This document shows, one piece after another, positions 7,214 through 14,924 of a DNA stretch of 24,785 nucleotides. The position numbers were made by a program, and so were the translations under genes. Below the pieces are notes generated by a model. The model was given only the letters and a program-made list of their open reading frames with translations, was not told where the DNA came from and did not search any database. The first letter of the stretch is position 1, and every line of letters begins with the position of its first letter. Source of the stretch: a bacterium. Its GTDB lineage: Bacteria > UBA9089 > JAHJRX01. The stretch spans positions 1 through 24,785 of the forward strand of contig JASEGW010000008.1 in the NCBI GenBank assembly GCA_030017825.1. Direction: 5' to 3'.

Positions 7214-8575
7214 ATGCTAATTGATACTCATGTTCATTTAAATGATTCTAAATATAAATTAGAGCAAGAAGAAATAATTAAAAAAGCTCTTCTTGGTAAT
7301 ATTTCTTATCTTATAGACATAGGATCTAATTTAACCTCCAGCAAAGCTTCTATTGACCTTTCCTGCAAATATCAAAATGTATATAGTGCTGTAGGAATTC
7401 ACCCTCATGAAGCTAAGACCTTTAATGGTAAAAGCATAGACAGCTTAAAAGATCTATCAAAAAATAAAAAAGTGGTAGCTATAGGAGAAATAGGCTTAGA
7501 CTATCATTATAATTTTTCTACCCCAACAGAGCAAAAAAAAGCTTTTATAGAACAAATCAAGCTGGCCTCTTCTCTAAATCTACCCCTAATTATTCATGCT
7601 CGGGAAGCTACTAAGGACATATTGCATATCTTAGAGCAACATGGCTTGTCTTTAAAAGGTGTATTTCATGCTTTTTCAGGAGATAAAGAAATCTTAAACT
7701 GGGCTATCTCTAACCAATACTATATTTCTATTTCAGGTATGGTAACTTTTAAAAATTCTAATCTCTCATCCCTTGTCAAAGAAATTCCCATGGACAAGTT
7801 TTTAATTGAAACTGATTCACCTTATTTAGCTCCCCACCCTATGAGAGGTAAAAAAAATCAACCAGCTTATTTAACTTTTATCGCTAAAAAATTAGCTGAA
7901 GTGATGCACCTTTCCTTAGAAGATATTTCGCGTATCACTACTTTAAATGCTAAACAATTATTTAATTTAGAGCCTGTAGTTTTGAAAGATACTTATACTT
8001 ACAAAATTAGAAATTCTTTATATGTTAATCTAACTAACAGGTGCACCAATAACTGTTATTTTTGCATCAGAAATAAAACTTATTTCATTAAGGGCCATTA
8101 TCTCAAATTAGAAAAAGAGCCTACTGTAGAAAATATCATATCTGAAATTGGAGAGGTTGAAAATTACAAAGAAATTGTTTTTTGTGGGTTAGGAGAACCA
8201 TTTTTAAGATATAATACCTTAATTAAAATTGCTAAGTATTTAAAAAACAGAGGGGCAAAAATAAGAATTAACACAAATGGTCAAGCCAACTTAATCTGTA
8301 GTAAAAATATTGCTATCGAGCTTAAAGGCACAGTAGATGCTCTGTCTATTAGCTTAAATGCTTCTACTAGTGATACCTATCAAAAAATCAGTCAATGCTC
8401 AAACCATTCTGCTTTTGAGGCGATTATTGGCTTTGTAAAAGAATGTAAAAAATACATCCCTGAGATCACTTTAACTTTCTTAGAGCTTCCTACAATAAAT
8501 ATAGAAGAATGTAAAAAATTAGCTCAAAATTTAAGAGTAGAATTTAAGATAAGAAAATACGACGTAGTAGGATAG
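7214..8575 (+). CDS. TatD-family deoxyribonuclease fused to a radical SAM domain
   Basis: 453 residues in two parts. Residues 1-255 form a complete TatD metal-dependent nuclease: HxH at 6/8 (DTHVHL), E92 in AIGEIGLDY, H128 in LIIHAREA, H152 in FHAFSGD, and D201 in ETDSPYLAPHPMRG. Residues 265-453 carry a radical SAM core with C277-x3-C281-x2-C284 (TNRCTNNCYFCIR), FCGLGEP and RINTNGQ, the pattern of the 'TatD family nuclease-associated radical SAM protein'. In other genomes that protein is often a neighbouring gene; here it is one chain. The radical SAM part is about 190 residues, so a compact core without a large auxiliary domain. Its substrate is unknown. The ATG at 7214 has a poor ribosome-binding site, but it is the canonical TatD start (MLIDTHVHL). 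Confidence 0.92.
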   Translation: MLIDTHVHLNDSKYKLEQEEIIKKALLGNISYLIDIGSNLTSSKASIDLSCKYQNVYSAVGIHPHEAKTFNGKSIDSLKDLSKNKKVVAIGEIGLDYHYNFSTPTEQKKAFIEQIKLASSLNLPLIIHAREATKDILHILEQHGLSLKGVFHAFSGDKEILNWAISNQYYISISGMVTFKNSNLSSLVKEIPMDKFLIETDSPYLAPHPMRGKKNQPAYLTFIAKKLAEVMHLSLEDISRITTLNAKQLFNLEPVVLKDTYTYKIRNSLYVNLTNRCTNNCYFCIRNKTYFIKGHYLKLEKEPTVENIISEIGEVENYKEIVFCGLGEPFLRYNTLIKIAKYLKNRGAKIRINTNGQANLICSKNIAIELKGTVDALSISLNASTSDTYQKISQCSNHSAFEAIIGFVKECKKYIPEITLTFLELPTINIEECKKLAQNLRVEFKIRKYDVVG

Positions 8576-8650
8576 ATATATTCTGTTTAAACTTCTTAAT
8601 TTTAGCATAAAAATAAATTATATTTTTACTTTTCAATACTTAAAACTTAA

Positions 8651-8690
8651 TTAACCTGAGTTCGACATAAGAATAAGAATACATTCCTTT
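8651..8690 (+). repeat. Miniature repeat, copy B (one end only)
   Basis: Starts TTAACCTGAGTTCGA and runs through CATAAGAATA, matching the first 25 bases of the copy at 9782 exactly, then ATTCCTTT after a short divergent insert. The rest of the element and the opposite end are missing. It lies between the TatD fusion and mtnA, about 65 bp before the mtnA ATG. Confidence 0.75.
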
Positions 8691-8755
8691 AACTATGCTT
8701 ATTATTAGATGCTTTTCATCTGAATTTTTTATATTTTCATAAATAAGGAGGACTT

Positions 8756-9790
8756 ATGGCTATAGAAGCTTTATCTTGGGAAAAAGGAACTCTTATATTA
8801 ATTGATCAAACCAAACTTCCTGAAGAACTTACCTACCTTTATTGTAAAAGTGTTAACGAAATAGTAGGAGCTATCAAAAGACTTTCAGTTAGAGGAGCTC
8901 CTGCCATTGGAGTGGCTGCTGCTTATGGAGTAGTAATTGGAGTTAATAGTATAAATACTGACAACCATGGCCAATTTTTTAAGGAATTAGATAAAACTAT
9001 CAGCTTTTTGGCCAGTTCTCGACCCACTGCAGTTAATCTTTTTTGGGCATTAGGACAGATGAAGAATAAAGCTTATCAAGTTAAAGATAAATCTATAGGG
9101 GAAATAAAACATATTTTAGAAGAAGAGGCTATCTTTATTCATAATGACGATAAAGATAGATGTCGTAAAATTGGAGAATATGGGGCATCATTAATTAAAG
9201 ATGGCTACACTATTTTAACTCATTGTAACGCTGGAGCATTAGCAACCGGGGGAATGGGAACCGCTTTAAGTGTAATTTATGTAGCTAAGGAACAAGGAAA
9301 AAGAATCTCTGTTTTTGCTGATGAAACTCGTCCTCTTCTTCAAGGTGCTCGGCTTACTACTTGGGAACTTATGCAAGATGGAATTGATGTTACCTTAATC
9401 TGTGATAATATGGCAGGCATGGTAATGAAACAAGGTAAAATTGATCTTTGCATAGTAGGTGCAGATCGTATTGCCAAAAATGGAGATACAGCTAATAAAA
9501 TTGGCACTTATCAGGTGGCAATATTAGCCAAGGAACACAACATTCCTTTTTATGTAGCTGCTCCTTTTTCTACAATCGACTTTAACACTTCCAATGGTTC
9601 TGAAATTCCTATTGAGGAACGAGCTTTCGATGAGATAACTATAGGATTTGGAAAAAGAACCGCTCCTAAGGAAGTAAAAGTCTATAGTCCAGCCTTTGAT
9701 GTTACTCCTTCCTCGTATATTAAAGCTATTATTACCGAAAGAGGAATTATTCGTCCTCCTTTTAAAGAGAGTCTTATTAATTTAACCTGA
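8756..9790 (+). CDS. mtnA: S-methyl-5-thioribose-1-phosphate isomerase
   Basis: Isomerises methylthioribose-1-phosphate to methylthioribulose-1-phosphate in methionine salvage. The 344-residue protein shows RGAPAIGVAAAYG (47-58), the catalytic cysteine C157 in THCNAGALAT, DETRPLLQGARLT (189-201), and the catalytic aspartate D237 in GADRIAKNGDTANKIGT. A textbook AAGGAGG (8745-8751) precedes the ATG. The end, YIKAIITERGIIRPPF..., is the normal C-terminus of the family, so little or nothing is lost. However, the last codons (Leu-Thr-stop, TTA ACC TGA) are the first bases of the repeat at 9782, so a mobile repeat supplies the stop codon. No other methionine-salvage gene is in the window. Related eIF2B-like isomerases share the fold, but the motifs fit MtnA best. 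Confidence 0.95.
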   Translation: MAIEALSWEKGTLILIDQTKLPEELTYLYCKSVNEIVGAIKRLSVRGAPAIGVAAAYGVVIGVNSINTDNHGQFFKELDKTISFLASSRPTAVNLFWALGQMKNKAYQVKDKSIGEIKHILEEEAIFIHNDDKDRCRKIGEYGASLIKDGYTILTHCNAGALATGGMGTALSVIYVAKEQGKRISVFADETRPLLQGARLTTWELMQDGIDVTLICDNMAGMVMKQGKIDLCIVGADRIAKNGDTANKIGTYQVAILAKEHNIPFYVAAPFSTIDFNTSNGSEIPIEERAFDEITIGFGKRTAPKEVKVYSPAFDVTPSSYIKAIITERGIIRPPFKESLINLT

Positions 9791-9890
9791 GTTCGACATA
9801 AGAATATGTTCCTTTATTTTAAGTTTAAAATTTCAATTTAGCGAAGAAATATTAACCCTTAAACTTATATTTAAATCGAGCTCAGGTTAA
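9782..9890 (+). repeat. Miniature palindromic-ended repeat, copy C
   Basis: 109 bp with near-perfect terminal inverted repeats, TTAACCTGAGTTCGA at 9782-9796 and TCGAGCTCAGGTTAA at 9876-9890 (14 of 15 paired). Internal TAAGTTTAA/TTAAACTTA arms add a second stem. It is nearly identical, in the opposite orientation, to 2789-2896. Its first bases include the mtnA stop codon (TGA at 9788-9790). Confidence 0.88.
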
Positions 9891-10114
9891 TTAAGTCAAA
9901 AATAGTTGAATTATCTATAAAATTGAGTATACTCATATCCTATACGCTTTATAGTTTTGAATAGAAAATCAGCTTTAATTTCACAATTTTTAGTGTTAGA
10001 AAACTAATTATTTTTATAGATTTTGCACAATGTTTTTGATTGTTAAACTCGTAGTATTTACAATGTGTGGGTATTTGACTTTTATTTCTTATTAAATATA
10101 AATAAGAGGTAGTT
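9891..10114. other. Intergenic region upstream of manC
   Basis: With copy C this is a 324-bp stretch without a gene. The remainder is A+T-rich with no clear hairpin. A possible -35/-10 pair (TTGACT at 10075-10080, TATAAA at 10097-10102, 16-bp spacer) would start transcription at or past the AAGAGGT ribosome-binding site, so I do not call it as a promoter. Confidence 0.45.
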
Positions 10115-11170
10115 ATGTATGGATTAATTATGGCTGGAGGATATGGGGCAAGATTTTGGCCTTTAAGTCGAGAAATAATGCCCAAGCAGATGCTGAGAAT
10201 TGCTGGAAAGAATACTATGATCCAAAATACAGTTCAGCGCATTATGCCTTTGATTCCTCTCAATCATTTGTATATCGCTACCAATGAAAAACATGCTAAA
10301 ATAATTGATACTCAGCTTAAAGAAATAAACTGTGCTGAAAATAATATAAATTTTATTATTGAACCTATGGGCAAAAACACTACTCCAGCAATTGCCGTAG
10401 CTGCTATCTATATTAATGAAATTGACCCTGAATCTACTATGGTAGTTATGCCTGCAGACCATATAATTCAAAAGAAAACTAAATTTCTTAAATTACTAAA
10501 ACAAGCCGAAAAATTAGCTAATCAAGGCTATCTGGTAACCTTTGGCATCAAGCCTTCCCGTCCTGAAACTGGTTATGGTTATATTAAAGCTGGTAAGAAG
10601 ATTTATGAAGGATTTAAAGTAGATAAATTTACTGAAAAACCAGATTTAAAAACTGCTCAAAGATATCTGAAAAGTTCAAATTATTTCTGGAATGGAGGAA
10701 TTTTTGTCTGGCAAACTAAAGCCATTCTTCAAGAAATAAAAAAGTATCTTCCTTTCTTGTATGAAAAATTAAATATTTTAAAAAATTCTCCTAATCGACT
10801 AGAAGCTCTAAAAACTTTTTATACTGAGGTGGAATCTATTTCTATTGATTATGGAGTTATGGAACGCACTGATAGGGCTGCAGTTATCCCAGCTGATATT
10901 AAGTGGAATGATGTTGGAAGTTGGTCAGCTTTAGATGAAGTCATAAAAAAAGACTCAAAAGGTAACATCATAACTGGAAATGTTATTGATATCAATAGTC
11001 AAAACTCCATAATCTATGGAGGTAGCAACTTAGTAGCTTCCATAGGTTTAAAAGATATAGTAGTAGTTAGTACTGATGATGTTATCTTAATCTGTCCTAA
11101 AAATAAATCCCAAGATGTTAAAACAATGGTAAATAAGCTCAAAGAAAGAAAAAAGGAAGAATATTTATAA
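10115..11170 (+). CDS. manC: Mannose-1-phosphate guanylyltransferase
   Basis: Makes GDP-mannose from mannose-1-phosphate and GTP. The 351-residue protein has the nucleotidyltransferase signature MAGGYGARFWPLSREIMPKQ (residues 6-25), EPMGKNTTPAIAVAA, VMPADHII, PETGYGYI, FTEKPD, NGGIFVW, YGVMER and DVGSWSAL. It is the short, single-domain form and ends before the cupin-like phosphomannose isomerase domain of bifunctional ManC/AlgA enzymes. The start has an AAGAGGT ribosome-binding site. The next gene, the phosphomannomutase, begins 2 bp after it, so both steps from mannose-6-phosphate to GDP-mannose are co-encoded. Confidence 0.95.
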   Translation: MYGLIMAGGYGARFWPLSREIMPKQMLRIAGKNTMIQNTVQRIMPLIPLNHLYIATNEKHAKIIDTQLKEINCAENNINFIIEPMGKNTTPAIAVAAIYINEIDPESTMVVMPADHIIQKKTKFLKLLKQAEKLANQGYLVTFGIKPSRPETGYGYIKAGKKIYEGFKVDKFTEKPDLKTAQRYLKSSNYFWNGGIFVWQTKAILQEIKKYLPFLYEKLNILKNSPNRLEALKTFYTEVESISIDYGVMERTDRAAVIPADIKWNDVGSWSALDEVIKKDSKGNIITGNVIDINSQNSIIYGGSNLVASIGLKDIVVVSTDDVILICPKNKSQDVKTMVNKLKERKKEEYL

Positions 11171-11171
11171 G

Positions 11172-12545
11172 ATGAATATAGAAAATAATATATTTCGAGA
11201 ATACGACATTAGAGGAATTGCAAGCATAGATTTAACAGATGAAGCTGTTTTTAAGATTGGACAGGCTTATGGAACTATTGCCCAAAATAAAAAGATTATT
11301 AAAGTAGCTATTGGGCAAGATGTAAGATTAAGCTCTCCTTACATAGCAAATAATCTAATTAAAGGAATTATCTCTACAGGTTTAGATGTTATAGATTTAG
11401 GAATCTGTCCAACTCCTTTGCTATATTTTGCACTTTATCAATTAGAAATAGGCGGAGGAATTATGGTAACTGGGAGTCATAATCCTCCAGAATATAACGG
11501 ATTAAAACTATGTTTAGGAAAAGATACTATTTACGGAAAAGAGATTCAAAATATAAGAAAAGTTATTGAAGAAGAAAGTTTCAGGCAAGGAAATGGAAAA
11601 GTTAGTAATTTTAATATAACCACAGAATATATTAATTACCTTCTTCATAAATTTCAAGATTTAAAAAATGATAACTATAAAATAAAAGTAGTTATTGATT
11701 GTGGTAATGGCACAGGCGGGCTTGTAGCGCCAGAGATTCTTAAGAGTTTAAACTGTGAAGTAATTGAACTTTATTCTAAGCCAGATGGCAATTTTCCCAA
11801 CCATCATCCCGATCCTACTGTTCCTGAATACCTGCAAGATTTAATTAAGACTACCATGAAAGAGAAAGCAGATGCAGGTATTGCCTATGATGGTGATACA
11901 GATAGAATTGGGGTTGTTGATGAGTTAGGAAATATTATTTGGGGAGATAAGCTAATGATTATTTTTTCCCGAGAAATTCTAAAGAATAATCCAAAAGCTA
12001 AATTTATTGGCGAAGTTAAGTGTTCAGACTTAATGTATCAAGATATTCAAAATCATGGCGGAACTCCTATTATGTGGAAAACAGGACACTCTTTAATTAA
12101 GGCCAAGATGAAGGAGGAACAAGCTCTCTTAGCTGGAGAAATGAGCGGACATATGTTCTTTGCAGACCGTTACTTTGGCTTTGACGATGCTATCTACACA
12201 ACTTGTAGACTAATCGAAACGCTAAAACACAATAAAAGAAAACTATCAGATCTTTTAGCTGATCTACATTCTACCTTTAGCACTCCAGAAATTAGAGTAG
12301 ATTGCCCTGATCATCTAAAGTTTAAGATAGTAGAAGAAATAAAAAATAAATTTAAAGATAAATATGAAATTATTGATATAGATGGTGTAAGAATTAAGTT
12401 TTCCGACGGTTGGGGATTAATTCGTGCTTCCAATACCCAGCCCGTGTTAGTCTTAAGATTTGAAGCTACATCTAATAATCATCTTAACAAAATAAGAAAT
12501 CTCATAGAAGATCGTTTATTTAAAATCATTAAAATTTATTGTTGA
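11172..12545 (+). CDS. manB: Phosphomannomutase/phosphoglucomutase
   Basis: Interconverts hexose-6-phosphate and hexose-1-phosphate, here presumably mannose because of manC. The 457-residue alpha-D-phosphohexomutase has all four signatures: FREYDIRG at the start, the phosphoserine loop TGSHNPPEYNG (S102), the Mg-binding DGDTDR (240-245), the sugar-specificity loop GEMSGH (322-327), and the phosphate-binding RASNTQP near residue 418. The translation start overlaps the manC end region, with AAGGAAG as ribosome-binding site. Its last 30 bp overlap the last 30 bp of the convergent wzz-like gene. It may also act on glucose; the motifs do not separate the two activities. Confidence 0.94.
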   Translation: MNIENNIFREYDIRGIASIDLTDEAVFKIGQAYGTIAQNKKIIKVAIGQDVRLSSPYIANNLIKGIISTGLDVIDLGICPTPLLYFALYQLEIGGGIMVTGSHNPPEYNGLKLCLGKDTIYGKEIQNIRKVIEEESFRQGNGKVSNFNITTEYINYLLHKFQDLKNDNYKIKVVIDCGNGTGGLVAPEILKSLNCEVIELYSKPDGNFPNHHPDPTVPEYLQDLIKTTMKEKADAGIAYDGDTDRIGVVDELGNIIWGDKLMIIFSREILKNNPKAKFIGEVKCSDLMYQDIQNHGGTPIMWKTGHSLIKAKMKEEQALLAGEMSGHMFFADRYFGFDDAIYTTCRLIETLKHNKRKLSDLLADLHSTFSTPEIRVDCPDHLKFKIVEEIKNKFKDKYEIIDIDGVRIKFSDGWGLIRASNTQPVLVLRFEATSNNHLNKIRNLIEDRLFKIIKIYC

Positions 12546-13751
12546 AAAATACTCTCTGATAAAAGCTAAAAATACTCCTATAAATAAGCTTAAGATAAAG
12601 GCTATCATTATATTAATCTTTATCTTGGGTGAAATAGGGTAAATAGGCTTTATTGGATAGTCTATAATTCTTAAATTCTCTATTCCCAAAGTCGTTATAA
12701 ATTCATTCTTATTGTGTATATTAAAACTGTTTAAGTACTCTTGCCTAGCTATTTCATGCTTTCCCACTAATTCATCTATTGCTCTCTTTAACTTAACAAC
12801 TTTCCCTTTTATCGTTGCTATTTTATCTTTATAGTCTTCTATTTTATTTTTAATTTTATTCTCAATAATCTTAAGTCCTTTTAAATCAATTGAGATATTT
12901 ATAATCTTTTTTTCTAACTCTCTATAAATAGGATTTTCTATCTCTTTTGTGTTTATCTGTACAAGACTATTATTAGCTACTTCTTTTTCCAATATTCCAT
13001 TGTTATTTTGTTTTTTAGCAACTCTCCTTTGTGTAATTTGTATGTTGCTTATTTTATCTTGTTCCTTAATTTGAATTTCAGCTTCAACAAGACTAGCTTC
13101 CTTTTCCTTTATATTAAGACAAGTAAGACTATATTTATCTTCCAAATCTTCCTTTTTCTCTATTAAATAATCCATTTCTCTTTCCAAAGATATTAACTCT
13201 GAAGTATAGCTACTATTTAATAGATTTTTTTCTGCTTCTTCTAATTCCTTTGAAGTAAATTGCAATTTCTGTTGACAGAATCCACCTATTTTTTTAGCTC
13301 CTATGTTGGCAATGTCTTTAGATAAAGCCACTACAGATTCAGCAATATCTCTTAAAATTAATACTGCTTTTTCTGGGTCCCTGAATTTAAATTTTATCTT
13401 AATTAATTGAGTTTTAGGAATTTCCTCAATTTTAATTTTTTCTTCAAAATCAAAGATATTCCATTTAAAAGGAGGAAGGTCAAGCTTATGCTTTTTAAGA
13501 ATTTCGCTTAATATAGAACGGTTCTTTATTAAATTTACATGAGTGCCTACAGAATATTCAGGTTCTTTAGTTCCTTCTAAGTTTACTGGACTTAATACGT
13601 TCAGAGTGGTAGAAGCCTCGTAAGTTTTAGGTATTATTAAACTTACTATGGTAGTAATTAATGAAGCAATAACTACTAACCCTATAATACTAAAACGATA
13701 TTTATAAATAACCTTTATGTAGTCCAACAAATTAATTTCTTCTTCTTGCAT
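12516..13751 (-). CDS. Wzz-like polysaccharide chain-length determinant
   Basis: Polysaccharide co-polymerase of the inner membrane. The 411-residue protein has an N-terminal transmembrane segment at about 19-40 (RFSIIGLVVIASLITTIVSLII) and a long periplasmic region rich in E/K coiled coil (about 130-345). A proline-rich stretch (IDYPIKPIYPISP) follows, then a second membrane segment at about 380-399, then a short tail. There is no C-terminal kinase domain. This topology and the YEASTTL strand after TM1 are standard for the Wzz/Wzc N-terminal family. A GGAGGG ribosome-binding site lies 4 nt before the ATG. It follows cvpA by 66 bp on the same strand and overlaps manB tail to tail. Confidence 0.88.
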   Translation of the reverse strand: MQEEEINLLDYIKVIYKYRFSIIGLVVIASLITTIVSLIIPKTYEASTTLNVLSPVNLEGTKEPEYSVGTHVNLIKNRSILSEILKKHKLDLPPFKWNIFDFEEKIKIEEIPKTQLIKIKFKFRDPEKAVLILRDIAESVVALSKDIANIGAKKIGGFCQQKLQFTSKELEEAEKNLLNSSYTSELISLEREMDYLIEKKEDLEDKYSLTCLNIKEKEASLVEAEIQIKEQDKISNIQITQRRVAKKQNNNGILEKEVANNSLVQINTKEIENPIYRELEKKIINISIDLKGLKIIENKIKNKIEDYKDKIATIKGKVVKLKRAIDELVGKHEIARQEYLNSFNIHNKNEFITTLGIENLRIIDYPIKPIYPISPKIKINIMIAFILSLFIGVFLAFIREYFSTINFNDFK

Positions 13752-13817
13752 TTACCCTCCTTATTCTTAATAATTATTTATTTCATAGTTATTTAACCAA
13801 ATAATCCACCTTGTTTT

Positions 13818-14318
13818 TCAGCTTAGATAACTTTTAAAAGAATAATAAAACTCTTTGGGCAGTAAATAACAAATAATTTTTGTGCTCTCAAGTATATAAG
13901 GGCATAAAATAGATTTTACTAATAAATCTTTACTTTCCCCAATGGGAAATTTCTCCATTATAATAACCACTGCTCCAGAGATCACAACTCCCTTAACAAT
14001 TCCAAAAATTAAACCTCCTAAATGATCTATCCAGCCTAAGACTAAAACTCCCATTAATTTTTTAATCAAAACTCCTATAAGGCTAATAATCAAAGCAATA
14101 ACTATAAATACAATAAAAAAACTTAGAATATTAGACCAAAGACTTGACTTTACATAATTGTGAATAGAAATACTTACAACGCAGTAATATCTACTAGCTA
14201 CTGTTACTCCAGCTACTACTGCTATTAAAGAAAATATGCCTCGAGTTATCCCTTTCCATAGTCCCATTATAGCGCTTATGCTTAAGATTATTAAGAATGT
14301 AATATCTAGACCATTCAT
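13818..14318 (-). CDS. CvpA family membrane protein
   Basis: 166 residues with about four hydrophobic segments (roughly 5-22, 25-43, 62-88, 100-122) and the CvpA start MNGLDITFLIILSISAIMGLWKGITRGIFSLIA. The conserved loop LGWIDHLGGLIFGIVKG is also present. CvpA proteins are small inner-membrane proteins first linked to colicin V production and later to envelope stress or purine operons; the molecular role is unclear. Its ATG overlaps the stop of the upstream acetyltransferase gene (TAATG), so translation is probably coupled. Confidence 0.88.
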   Translation of the reverse strand: MNGLDITFLIILSISAIMGLWKGITRGIFSLIAVVAGVTVASRYYCVVSISIHNYVKSSLWSNILSFFIVFIVIALIISLIGVLIKKLMGVLVLGWIDHLGGLIFGIVKGVVISGAVVIIMEKFPIGESKDLLVKSILCPYILESTKIICYLLPKEFYYSFKSYLS

Positions 14319-14776
14319 TAAATTTCCTTCAATGAAAATACTACTGCATATTCATCGCAATTAGGAAAATGAATACATTTAATACAATCTGACCAAATTT
14401 TATGAGGCAAACTTGACTTATCTATTTCTTTAAAACTAAGCTTTTTAAAATACTCTGGAATAAAAGTTAATGCAAATACTTTGCTAATCTTTAATTTTTT
14501 AGCACTTTTTAAGGATTCTTTAATTAACCTTTCTCCTATATGCTGACCTCTATACTCCTCTTTTACTGCTAAAGACTTAATTTCTGCCAAATCTTCCCAA
14601 ACTATATAAAGGCCGCAACAGGCAATTACTTCCCCTTCTCTTTCTTCCACTAAAAAATTTCGGGTATTCTCATAAAGCTCATTTAAAGAGCGAGGAAGCA
14701 TGTATTTTTTGGAGGCATAATAATTAATAATTTTTTGAATATTAGCAATATCTTTTGAATTTGCTTCTCTAATCAA
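14318..14776 (-). CDS. GNAT N-acetyltransferase, ArgA/NAGS-like
   Basis: A 152-residue single-domain GNAT enzyme. The acetyl-CoA-binding motif A is SLAVKEEYRGQHIGERLI (R76-x4-G81). FIPEYFKKLSFKEID matches the usual 'xxFFxxxGF' region near residue 110. The tail SLPHKIWSDCIKCIHFPNCDEYAV (C131, C134, C140) is typical of short N-acetyltransferases annotated as N-acetylglutamate synthase-like. That makes an arginine-biosynthesis role possible, but no arg gene is nearby. It is transcribed from its own promoter (14809-14837) and overlaps cvpA by 1 bp. Confidence 0.85.
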   Translation of the reverse strand: MIREANSKDIANIQKIINYYASKKYMLPRSLNELYENTRNFLVEEREGEVIACCGLYIVWEDLAEIKSLAVKEEYRGQHIGERLIKESLKSAKKLKISKVFALTFIPEYFKKLSFKEIDKSSLPHKIWSDCIKCIHFPNCDEYAVVFSLKEI

Positions 14777-14808
14777 AACCTTTTAACCTTTTATATTAGT
14801 AATATACT

Positions 14809-14837
14809 AACATACCAAAAATAAAGCATGTTGTCAA
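14809..14837 (-). promoter_or_regulatory. Promoter of the GNAT-cvpA-wzz unit
   Basis: On the minus strand: TTGACA (14832-14837), 17-bp spacer, TATGTT (14809-14814), about 32 bp before the ATG at 14776. It separates this unit from mltG upstream. Confidence 0.65.
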
Positions 14838-14924
14838 TTTTAATAAGAATATTTTATCGAGTCAGTCACATTATTAAGTTATTAAGAAAATTATTAAGAA
14901 AAAACTAAAACAAGCTAAAAGTCT

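Noticed and set aside
2789..9890. CRISPR array
   Set aside because: The repeats are 108 bp, dispersed, inverted relative to each other, and without regular spacers.
10075..10102. Promoter of manC (TTGACT-N16-TATAAA)
   Set aside because: Predicted transcription start would fall at or after the ribosome-binding site.
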